DNA of 64,000 nt from Oryzisolibacter propanilivorax (lineage in GTDB: Bacteria > Pseudomonadota > Gammaproteobacteria > Burkholderiales > Burkholderiaceae_C). Every line of letters begins with the position of its first letter. Positions within the stretch are counted from its first letter, which is position 1. Positions 22,299-30,511 of this stretch are shown here, piece after piece. A program made the position numbers and the translations under genes. The stretch lies in NCBI RefSeq assembly GCF_900103645.1, contig NZ_FNHP01000005.1, forward strand, positions 186,001-250,000. The letters run 5' to 3'. The notes below the pieces were generated by a model that was given only the letters and a program-made list of their open reading frames with translations, searched no databases and was not told the origin of the DNA.

Positions 22299-22624
22299 GC
22301 TGCGTTCTCCAGTGACGTGCAGCAGTCCACAGGACGCGTCTTCCGCCAGAGCGCACCGCACCGGGCGCGCACTGCAAGCGACCTCTCCAGACCGCCATGC
22401 AAGTCGTTGATTCGTATGTCATTTTTCGGGATGCCCAAGGCCCCTGGAGAAACCGCAGGCGCTTGCCTGAAGCGCTTGGGCACAGCCTGCACCGGGGTTG
22501 CCCACAAAGTTATCCACAGTCCTTCTTGTGGGAAGGCGGCGCACCGGTGGCCACGGGCCCTGCGCCATAATCGTCCGCTGCCTTCCAACCATCACGGCTG
22601 CGCTACAGCAGCGGGAACGAAACA
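22299..22624. other. Intergenic region between divergent xseA and exbB
   Basis: 326 bases with no convincing gene. It contains one sequence identical to a DnaA box, TTATCCACA at 22510-22518, but no cluster of such boxes. The ribosome-binding site of exbB (GCGGGAACGAAACA) is at its right end. Promoters for both genes must lie here; no clear -35/-10 pair is seen. Confidence 0.5.
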
Positions 22625-23248
22625 TTGCTGTCGATCATACAAGCCGCCGGCTGGCCCATTTGGCCCCTGGTGGCCTGCTCCATCCTGGCGCTGGCGCTGA
22701 TTTTCGAACGTTTCGTGTCGCTGCAGACGCGGCGCGTGGCGCCACCACGACTGCTCGACGAGGCCATCGCCGTCTCGGCGCGCGGCCTGCCCGCGCCCGG
22801 CGTCATCCAGCAACTGGCGCGCAGCTCGGCGCTGGGCGAGGTACTGGCCACAGGTATGCGAACCCTGGCCAGCCAGCCGGCCGCCAACGAGGGCGAACTG
22901 CGCGCCGCCATGGAAGGCTCGGGCCGCACCGTAGCGCTGCGCCTGGAAAAATACCTGAACGCGCTGGCCACCATCGCCTCGGCGGCGCCGCTGCTGGGGC
23001 TGTTTGGCACCGTGGTGGGGATGATCGAGATCTTCGGCTCGCAGGGCGGCGCCACCGGCGCTGGCAACCCGGCGCAGCTGGCGCACGGCATCTCGGTGGC
23101 GCTGTACAACACCGCCTTCGGCCTGATCGTCGCCATTCCGGCGCTGATCTTCTGGCGCTACTTCCGCAGCCGGGTGGACGTCTACCTGCTGACGCTGGAG
23201 CTGTCGGCCGAGACTTTTGTGCGCCACCTGGCGCGCCTGCCGCGCTGA
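22625..23248 (+). CDS. exbB: MotA/TolQ/ExbB proton channel family protein
   Basis: 207-aa inner-membrane protein with the three-helix TolQ/ExbB layout: TM1 at residues 8-28 (AGWPIWPLVACSILALALIF), and TM2/TM3 around 115-185 with the conserved ATIASAAPLLGLFGTVVGMI and HGISVALYNTAFGLIVAIPA. It works with ExbD to couple the proton gradient to an outer-membrane or transport partner. The start is a TTG preceded by GGGAA; it yields MLSIIQAAGWP, the usual N terminus of betaproteobacterial homologues, and no ATG fits. exbD follows by 16 bases. No tonB or tolA is adjacent, so assignment to ExbB rather than TolQ rests on pairing with the short ExbD and the lipid A neighbours. Confidence 0.88.
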   Translation: MLSIIQAAGWPIWPLVACSILALALIFERFVSLQTRRVAPPRLLDEAIAVSARGLPAPGVIQQLARSSALGEVLATGMRTLASQPAANEGELRAAMEGSGRTVALRLEKYLNALATIASAAPLLGLFGTVVGMIEIFGSQGGATGAGNPAQLAHGISVALYNTAFGLIVAIPALIFWRYFRSRVDVYLLTLELSAETFVRHLARLPR

Positions 23249-23264
23249 CGCGGACCATCCGACG

Positions 23265-23696
23265 ATGAACTTTCGCCCTCGTCTCAAGGAAGAGCCGGAG
23301 ATCAACCTGATCCCGTTCATCGACGTGCTGCTGGTGATCCTGATCTTCCTGATGCTGTCCACCACCTACAGCAAGTTCACCGCACTGCAGGTCACGCTGC
23401 CGCTGGCCGACGCCGAGCAGCTGCAGGAAAAGCCGCGCGAGATCGTCGTCGCCGTCTCGCCCGAAGGCCGCTACGCCGTCGGGCAGCAGACGCTGGAGGG
23501 GCGCGGCGTGGACCTGCTGGCACGCGCGCTGCAGGACGCGGCCCGCGCCGCCGGTGGCGACAGCGTGGTCATCATCAGCGCCGACGCCGCCGCGCCGCAC
23601 CAGGCGGTGGTCAGCGTGATGGAGGCCGCGCGCCGCGCCGGCCTGGCGCAGATCACCTTCGCCACCCAGACCGCCGGCGGCGCGCCTGCGCACTGA
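23265..23696 (+). CDS. exbD: Biopolymer transport protein ExbD/TolR family
   Basis: 143-aa protein with one N-terminal membrane helix and a periplasmic domain. [20 protein letters not shown] holds the critical Asp of the family (near residue 20) that takes part in proton translocation. The periplasmic part ends [20 protein letters not shown], as in ExbD. It forms the energising complex with the upstream ExbB-like protein. lpxK starts seven bases after its stop, and the exbB-exbD-lpxK-UPF0434-kdsB order is common in Burkholderiales. In that context the pair may serve the outer membrane, but its partner receptor is not in the window. Confidence 0.9.
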   Translation: MNFRPRLKEEPEINLIPFIDVLLVILIFLMLSTTYSKFTALQVTLPLADAEQLQEKPREIVVAVSPEGRYAVGQQTLEGRGVDLLARALQDAARAAGGDSVVIISADAAAPHQAVVSVMEAARRAGLAQITFATQTAGGAPAH

Positions 23697-23703
23697 CCGT
23701 GGC

Positions 23704-24708
23704 ATGAGCGCCCGACTGCGCCGTGCCTGGCAGCGCCGTGGCCCGCTGGCCTGGGCGCTGCGCCCGCTGGCGCTGCTGTACGCCGCGCTGGTGCGGCTGC
23801 GCCGCCTGCTGTATGCCCGGGGCGTGCTGCGCGCGCAGCGCCTGCCGGTGCCGGTGGTGGTGGTCGGCAACGTGACCGCGGGCGGCGCCGGCAAGACGCC
23901 GGTGGTGCTGGCGCTGGTGCAGCATCTGCGCCAGCGCGGCTGGCAGCCGGGCGTTATCTCCCGCGGCTACGGCCGCCAGATACCGGACGTGCGGCAGGAC
24001 GTGCGCGAGGTGCGGGCCGGCAGCAGCGCCGCCGAGGTTGGCGACGAGCCGCTGCTGATCGCGCGCGCCAGCGGCGTGCCGGTCTTCGTGGCGCGCCAGC
24101 GCGCCGATGCCGGGCGCGCCCTGCTGGCAGCCCACCCAGGCACTGACATCCTGGTCTGCGACGACGGGCTGCAGCACCTGGCGCTGCAGCGCGACCTGGA
24201 AATCTGCGTGTTCAACGACGAGGGCGCGGGCAACGGCTGGCTGCTGCCCGCAGGTCCCTTGCGCGAACCCTGGCCGCGGCCGGTGGATCTGGTGCTGCAT
24301 GCCGGCGCGGCGCCGCCGCGCACGGCGGCGCCGGCCTTCTCTCTGCGCCGCACCCTGGCGCCGTGGGCGCTGGATGCCGAAGGCCGGCGCGTGCCGCTGG
24401 CCGGGCTTGCCGGCCGTCCCCTGCGCGCCATCGCCGCCATCGCCCGCCCGGAAGACTTCTTCGCCCTACTGCGCGCCAGCGGCCTGCAACCCGCGCGCTG
24501 CGAAGCTCTGCCCGACCACTATGATTTCGATAGCTGGAAACCCATATTGAATCAGGGCGAAACGCTGATTTGCACCGAAAAGGACGCTGTCAAGCTGTGG
24601 CCGCGCCATCCACAGGCGCTGGCGGTGCCGCTGCATCTGGAGATCGCGCCGGCGTTCTTCGCTGCGCTGGACGCCCACCTCGCGTCGCTATCATCGCCGC
24701 AGCCTTGA
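23704..24708 (+). CDS. lpxK: Tetraacyldisaccharide 4'-kinase
   Basis: Phosphorylates the 4' position of the lipid A disaccharide at the inner membrane (sixth Raetz-pathway step). It is 334 aa. A hydrophobic N-terminal helix is followed by the P-loop [18 protein letters not shown] (about residues 51-68), then [18 protein letters not shown], and [15 protein letters not shown] with the catalytic DDGLQH. A copy of the dispersed repeat (24522-24575) encodes the variable stretch between LPDHYDF and [10 protein letters not shown]. It lies in the middle of the exbB-kdsB operon. Confidence 0.95.
   Translation: MSARLRRAWQRRGPLAWALRPLALLYAALVRLRRLLYARGVLRAQRLPVPVVVVGNVTAGGAGKTPVVLALVQHLRQRGWQPGVISRGYGRQIPDVRQDVREVRAGSSAAEVGDEPLLIARASGVPVFVARQRADAGRALLAAHPGTDILVCDDGLQHLALQRDLEICVFNDEGAGNGWLLPAGPLREPWPRPVDLVLHAGAAPPRTAAPAFSLRRTLAPWALDAEGRRVPLAGLAGRPLRAIAAIARPEDFFALLRASGLQPARCEALPDHYDFDSWKPILNQGETLICTEKDAVKLWPRHPQALAVPLHLEIAPAFFAALDAHLASLSSPQP
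24522..24575 (+). repeat. Dispersed TAGCT-type repeat, copy 6 (inside lpxK)
   Basis: ATTTCGATAGCTGGAAACCC, a short A/T-rich centre, AATCAGGGCGAAACGCTGAT, TTG. It is in frame in lpxK, between the PDHYDF and TEKDAVKL motifs. Confidence 0.5.
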
Positions 24709-24721
24709 CGACAGGATTTCC

Positions 24722-24903
24722 ATGGACCCGAAACTGCTTGAACTGCTGGTGTGCCCCGTGACCAAGGGCCCGCTGACCTACGACCGCGAACGCCAGGAGC
24801 TGGTCTCGCGCAGCGCCCGCCTGGCCTACCCGGTGCGCGACGGCATTCCGGTGCTGCTGGAAAACGAAGCCCGCACCCTGAGCGACGACGAGCTGGAGCA
24901 GGC

Positions 24904-24907
<4 letters not shown>
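24722..24907 (+). CDS. UPF0434/Trm112-like small protein
   Basis: 61-aa protein of the YcaR/UPF0434 family. It has [20 protein letters not shown] at the N terminus and [17 protein letters not shown] near the end, the two diagnostic blocks. Most members carry a CP-x2-KG/L zinc-knuckle remnant; only one Cys is present here, so zinc binding is unlikely. The gene is habitually placed between lpxK and kdsB, as here. Its stop codon overlaps the GTG start of kdsB (GTGA). Function unknown. Confidence 0.9.
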
Positions 24908-26494
<1,587 letters not shown>

Positions 26495-26516
26495 TCGGGC
26501 GCCGACCCGGATGACG

Positions 26517-26542
26517 ACGCCCCGCCGATGCGGGGCGTTTTC
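26517..26542 (+). terminator. Terminator of adk
   Basis: Stem ACGCCCCG/CGGGGCGT with a six-base loop, followed by TTTC, 23 bases after the adk stop. It also lies just beyond the end of the convergent asparaginase gene. Confidence 0.75.
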
Positions 26543-26551
26543 ATTCCAACA

Positions 26552-27568
26552 TCACCCAGGCTGGCCTGACGGCTGCACCGCACGGGCGCGGGAGCCCCAG
26601 GCGCCGCCCGCGCGGCCACGCGCCATCAGCTCCAGCATCAGGCTGATGCGCGCCTTGACCGCCGACAGCCCCAGCGTGTCGGCCCAGCCGGCGTGATGCG
26701 CCGGGCGCATGCGCCCGTCCGTGCAGCGCGACACCAGCCGCACCGCGATGCCTTGACGGTGGGCGCGCTCCAGCGCTTCCTGCAATCGGTAGTGCAAGGT
26801 GCCGTCGCCGGTCGCGGCGACGACCAGACCCTCGACCCCAGCCGCCATCAGCGCGTCCACGGCGAAACCGTCGGCGCCCGCGTGGCTGAGCACGATGGCC
26901 ACGCGCGGCCAGTCGGTCTGCGGCGTCAGCCGCGCGGCCAGGGTGCCGTGCAATGGCTGGCTGGCTTGCGGCGCGCGGTCGTGCGCCCAGCGCACTTGGC
27001 CGGCCTCTACCCAGCCCAGCGGGCCGCCGTCGCGCGAGGCAAAGGCATCCAGGCGCAGCGGATGCACCTTGGTCACCTGGCGCGCACCGTGCACCACCCC
27101 GGCGGCCACCACCAGTACGCCGCGCACCGCAGGCTCGGCCGCCAGCGCTACTGCATCCAGCAGGTTGGGCGGGCCATCCGGTGCCAGGGCGGTCGCCGGG
27201 CGCATGGCGCAGGTCAACACCACCGGCTTGGTCGCAGGCAGCACGCATTCCAGCAGCCAGGCGGTTTCCTCCAGCGTGTCGGTGCCGTGCGTGATGACGA
27301 TTCCCGCCACCCCAGGGTCCTCCAGATGCGCCAGGCAGCGCTGCACCAGGGCACCCCACACGGCATGGTCCATGTCCTTGCTGTCGATCTGCGCAACCTG
27401 CTCGGCCACCAGCGCGTGGCCGGCTGCCGCATCGCTCAGGCCGGGGAGCTGCTGCAGCAACTGCTCCACGCCCAGCTGGCCGGCGGTATAGCCCACGTTG
27501 GCGCCGGCGACCGGTGACGTACCGGCGATGGTGCCGCCGGTGCCCAAGACGACGATTTTTCCTGCCAT
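26552..27568 (-). CDS. L-asparaginase (cytoplasmic, type I/II fold)
   Basis: 338-aa amidohydrolase that converts asparagine to aspartate and ammonia. The first catalytic Thr is in [14 protein letters not shown] near residue 10; the second active-site block is [17 protein letters not shown] near residue 92. [20 protein letters not shown] is the third family signature. The C-terminal part [11 protein letters not shown] is also typical. No signal peptide is present, so the enzyme is probably cytoplasmic. The start is the ATG at 27568, which places GTGGTIAG close to the N terminus as in the family. Its promoter must lie in the 89-base gap shared with lexA, which contains two SOS boxes. Confidence 0.9.
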   Translation of the reverse strand: MAGKIVVLGTGGTIAGTSPVAGANVGYTAGQLGVEQLLQQLPGLSDAAAGHALVAEQVAQIDSKDMDHAVWGALVQRCLAHLEDPGVAGIVITHGTDTLEETAWLLECVLPATKPVVLTCAMRPATALAPDGPPNLLDAVALAAEPAVRGVLVVAAGVVHGARQVTKVHPLRLDAFASRDGGPLGWVEAGQVRWAHDRAPQASQPLHGTLAARLTPQTDWPRVAIVLSHAGADGFAVDALMAAGVEGLVVAATGDGTLHYRLQEALERAHRQGIAVRLVSRCTDGRMRPAHHAGWADTLGLSAVKARISLMLELMARGRAGGAWGSRARAVQPSGQPG

Positions 27569-27590
27569 GCCTCTTGCACCCTTTGTCAAA

Positions 27591-27606
27591 CTGTTCAAAA
27601 ATACAG
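27591..27606. promoter_or_regulatory. SOS (LexA) box 1
   Basis: CTGTTCAAAAATACAG fits CTGT-N8-ACAG. It lies 52 bases before the lexA start and 23 bases before the divergent asparaginase start. Confidence 0.85.
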
Positions 27607-27609
27607 GTA

Positions 27610-27625
27610 CTGGATCAAAAAACAG
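27610..27625. promoter_or_regulatory. SOS (LexA) box 2
   Basis: CTGGATCAAAAAACAG fits CTG-N10-CAG. It is offset 19 bases from box 1, giving a tandem arrangement upstream of lexA like that of E. coli lexA. Confidence 0.8.
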
Positions 27626-27657
27626 TAGTTTTTGAACCCACCCTATTGGAGTCTTCC

Positions 27658-28332
27658 ATGCGCGACAGCCCCAAGCTCACCGCCCGTCAGCAACAGATCC
27701 TGGACCTGATCCAGAACGCCATCGCCCGCACCGGCGCGCCGCCGACGCGTGCCGAGATCGCCGCCGAGCTGGGTTTCCGCTCGGCCAACGCCGCCGAGGA
27801 GCACCTGCAGGCGCTGGCGCGGAAGGGCGTGATCGAGCTGGTCAGCGGCACCTCGCGCGGCATTCGACTGCGCGGCGAGACGGTGCGCCACATCAACGCC
27901 ACGCGCGGCGCCCAGTTCGCCGTGCCGCTGCTGGGCCTGCAGCAGCTGACGCTGCCGCTGATCGGCCGCGTCGCGGCGGGCTCGCCGATTCTCGCGCAGG
28001 AACACGTGGACCAGAGCTACGTGGTGGAAGGCAGCCTGTTCCAGCACCGGCCGGACTACCTGCTGAAGGTGCGCGGCATGTCCATGCGCGACGCCGGCAT
28101 CATGGACGGCGACTTGCTGGCGGTGCAGGCCACGCACGAGGCGCGCAGCGGCCAGATCATCGTCGCCCGCCTGGGCGACGAGGTCACCGTCAAGCGCCTG
28201 CGCCGCACCGGCAGCGCCATCGAGCTGCTGCCCGAGAACCCGGACTACCCCATCATCCGCGTCGAGCCGGGCGAGCCCTTCGAGATCGAGGGCCTGGCAG
28301 TGGGCCTGATCCGCAACACCATGCTGATGTAG
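27658..28332 (+). CDS. lexA: SOS-response repressor LexA
   Basis: 224-aa transcriptional repressor and latent serine protease. The winged-helix DNA-binding domain (residues 1-70) has [13 protein letters not shown] and [20 protein letters not shown]. The self-cleavage site Ala107-Gly108 is in [10 protein letters not shown]. Catalytic Ser142 is in [10 protein letters not shown] and Lys179 in VTVKRLRR. An insertion-like stretch at about 75-98 separates the two domains, longer than in E. coli LexA (202 aa). Two SOS boxes upstream indicate autoregulation. GGAG lies about eight bases before the ATG. Confidence 0.97.
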   Translation: MRDSPKLTARQQQILDLIQNAIARTGAPPTRAEIAAELGFRSANAAEEHLQALARKGVIELVSGTSRGIRLRGETVRHINATRGAQFAVPLLGLQQLTLPLIGRVAAGSPILAQEHVDQSYVVEGSLFQHRPDYLLKVRGMSMRDAGIMDGDLLAVQATHEARSGQIIVARLGDEVTVKRLRRTGSAIELLPENPDYPIIRVEPGEPFEIEGLAVGLIRNTMLM

Positions 28333-28497
28333 TCCTTCCGGGGCGCCGCCGCAGGTGGCGGGCGTCTGGCGGGTCGGCTGGCAAACGGCTGACATGCCAA
28401 CCCTACGGATACGCGCCCCGATCCCTTCATCTTCGGCAATCCTGCCTGTGTCCTTGCTTGTCTGTCCCTTTGTCAAGGGGCGTGGTGGAGTCTTCAC

Positions 28498-28863
28498 ATG
28501 GCATTTGCCCCAGTTGCCTGGTCGTCGTCCCTGAACGCGCTGTCAGGGCTCATCAAACCCTTGCGCCGTGGCGCGCTGCGCCGCTCCGGTGCGGCATTGC
28601 CCGCGCAGGCGGCCTACGCGGCAGCGCAGCTGCACGCACCCAACCTGGCGGCCATCGTCGCCAGCGTGGCGGGCGCCGTGCAGGCGGCGCAGGTGCAGCA
28701 GCCCCACGGCGTGCCCAGTGCCCGCCCGGCGACGCCGCCGCGCAGCGCCGCCCGGCCGCTGCGCGTTATTCTGCGGCAGCAGGACGACGGGGCCTGCCGG
28801 CTGGTGATCTCCGGACGCATGGCGGATGTCTGCGCCGAGCTGGACCGGCTGGCGCTGCACTGA
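28498..28863 (+). CDS. Uncharacterised lexA-adjacent protein
   Basis: 121-aa protein with no recognised domain. The first 60 residues are Ala-rich with helical, weakly hydrophobic stretches (SALNALSGLIKPLRR-like start, then PAQAAYAAAQLHAPNLAAIV). A Pro-rich linker follows, then a compact C-terminal block PLRVILRQQDDGACRLVISG and RMADVCAELDRLALH that looks like a folded beta-beta-alpha unit. GGAG stands nine bases before the ATG. It is 165 bases after lexA on the same strand and no SOS box is seen in that gap. It could be a lineage-specific gene linked to lexA; no function is proposed. Confidence 0.65.
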   Translation: MAFAPVAWSSSLNALSGLIKPLRRGALRRSGAALPAQAAYAAAQLHAPNLAAIVASVAGAVQAAQVQQPHGVPSARPATPPRSAARPLRVILRQQDDGACRLVISGRMADVCAELDRLALH

Positions 28864-28869
28864 AACATC

Positions 28870-29256
28870 TCAAGGCCCGGGTGGCAGGTGTTCGTCGCAG
28901 CGCACGCTGCGATAGCCCCGGATGATAAGCATCTCTCCGAACTTGCCGCAGCGCTCGCACAGGTGCGCGGACAGGGCCTCGGCGATGCGGATCATGCCGC
29001 TTTGGTAATCGGACCGAGGCCGCGCGTGAAACCGCAGCGTCCCCATTTTTTCCTTGACCTGTGTCGCCACGACCTGCGGCGCATCGTTGTGGTCGGTCTC
29101 CCACTGCAGCTGTTCGCAAAGGGTGTCGATCAACCGGAACCAGCCATCGCCGCACTCCATGCCGCGGCCCAGGGCGCTGAGCTGCGGGTCCGAATGGCGC
29201 AGCCGAAAGATGCGCGGATGGCGCTGGCACAGCAGGGTGTCGAGTTCTGGTGTCAT
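28870..29256 (-). CDS. Uncharacterised zinc-ribbon-like protein
   Basis: 128-aa soluble protein. The middle, GRGMECGDGWFRLIDTLCEQL, and VKEKMGTLRFHA, followed by HLCERCGKFGEML and RSVRCDEH, match a widespread uncharacterised family with the pattern ECGDGW, KEKxGxLRF and a terminal CxxC...CxxH probable zinc site. I recognise the pattern but no function. The start at MTPELDTLL (29256) gives the conserved beginning. It lies 84 bases downstream of the FtsK-gamma/Sir2 fusion gene on the same strand and could share its transcript. Confidence 0.7.
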   Translation of the reverse strand: MTPELDTLLCQRHPRIFRLRHSDPQLSALGRGMECGDGWFRLIDTLCEQLQWETDHNDAPQVVATQVKEKMGTLRFHARPRSDYQSGMIRIAEALSAHLCERCGKFGEMLIIRGYRSVRCDEHLPPGP

Positions 29257-29340
29257 GAGCGGCAGGAAATCGAGGATTGCGGGAGCAGCCACTGCGATGG
29301 CCGGCAAGCAGGAATGCACCCATGCTCGCCGTAAGAACGG

Positions 29341-30402
29341 CTATTGCGACCCGTGCAGGTGCTGCCCGATCTGCTGCAGCGCTTCTCTGATGCCCAGCGC
29401 GAACTCGATAGTGTCGGGGTTGTGGATGTCGGCGTCGTGCGGATGGATGCGGATCAGCCGGCTGCCGCGCCGGTGCAGGCGCTGGGTGAGGCGGCGCAAG
29501 GCCGTGTCGTCGCGGCCTGCGCCAACCTCCAGCACCAGCGGCTGCGGGGCGCTGTCCAGCCACACCTCTAGCAATTCATGCTGGCGCTGGCTGCGCGCCG
29601 CGTTCCAGTGCCAGTCGTCCTGCAGCCGGATGTTGGGCCGCATCAGGGCATCGCAGTGCGGGCAGCGCGGCAGGTCGCCCAGCCACTGGCCGGTGCTGGC
29701 GTCCACCTGCGGGCGCAACCAGGCCGTCGGCCACAGCCGGTCTTCGCAGTGCGCCGAGCATTGCAGCCGGTGCAGCGAGCCGTGGCACTCATACACCCGC
29801 GCTGCGGGAAAGCCGGCCTTCTGGACATGCCCGTCCACGTTGCCGGTGACGACGAAGCAGCCCTGCGGCAGGCGCCGCGCCCAGCCGAGCAGCAGTGCCA
29901 GGCCGGCGTGCGGTGGGGTGGCGCGGCATGCCTGCAGCCACTGGCCATACAGCCCCCAGGCGCTTGCGGGATGCTGCTGCAGTCCTTCGGGCGAGGCAAT
30001 GCAGGCCAGGTCTGGACCATTGGCATGCCGAGCGGCGAGCGGGTGGGCGGCCTCCCCGTCACCCGTCCGCTCGGGCAAGCCGAGAACGGCTCCCATGCCG
30101 GCACCGACCGCCAGCACCATGCTCGGCGCCTCGCTCAGGCACGTGGCGGCCTGCGCCAGCTTGTGCGGCAGCAACCGGTCCGGCCCGTGCAGCGCGGCTG
30201 GCAGGATGCGCGGATTGCCGCCGTCCGCATCGCATTCGAGGATGTCGCCGCACATGGCGGCCAGCAGCGCCATGGCACGCCCGTAGCCGATGCGCAGCCG
30301 GCGCTGCAGCAGCGAAACGCTGGCCTGGTGGTGAAACAGCACGAACTGGCAGGCCTGCAGATACAGGTCGTCGGCGCGCGTGGCGCAGGGCTGGGGCAGC
30401 AT
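29341..30402 (-). CDS. FtsK-gamma-like winged helix fused to a Sir2-family domain
   Basis: 353-aa protein with two parts. Residues 10-58 (DDLYLQACQFVLFHHQASVS, then LLQRRLRIGYGRAMALLAAM) look like the gamma domain of FtsK, a winged helix that reads KOPS DNA. Residues 95-345 follow the SIR2 NAD-dependent deacylase plan: VGAGMGAVLGLP (99-110), VVTGNVDGHVQKAGF (184-198), the His of YECHGSLHRLQC (H207), and four Cys (215, 219, 247, 250) as a zinc knuckle. Active Sir2 proteins have GAGxSxxSGxPxFRG; here the Ser/Asp and the Phe-Arg pair are replaced (LGLPERTGD), so deacylase activity is doubtful. AAGGAA before the ATG at 30402 supports the start. Role unknown; DNA-directed NAD-linked regulation or defence are possibilities. 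Confidence 0.8.
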   Translation of the reverse strand: MLPQPCATRADDLYLQACQFVLFHHQASVSLLQRRLRIGYGRAMALLAAMCGDILECDADGGNPRILPAALHGPDRLLPHKLAQAATCLSEAPSMVLAVGAGMGAVLGLPERTGDGEAAHPLAARHANGPDLACIASPEGLQQHPASAWGLYGQWLQACRATPPHAGLALLLGWARRLPQGCFVVTGNVDGHVQKAGFPAARVYECHGSLHRLQCSAHCEDRLWPTAWLRPQVDASTGQWLGDLPRCPHCDALMRPNIRLQDDWHWNAARSQRQHELLEVWLDSAPQPLVLEVGAGRDDTALRRLTQRLHRRGSRLIRIHPHDADIHNPDTIEFALGIREALQQIGQHLHGSQ

Positions 30403-30511
30403 TGGGTTCCTTTTCGGATCGGTGGCGGGGGCGTCGGTCACGAACGCCCGGGCACTGTAGCGACCGCCGCGACAGCTTGTGTCGCTGCGGGCCCGCAAGG
30501 CGCCTGAATCC

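Noticed and set aside
22510-22518. Perfect DnaA box TTATCCACA
   Set aside because: Only one copy, with no cluster, AT-rich unwinding element or replication genes nearby; one such 9-mer can occur by chance in a window this size.
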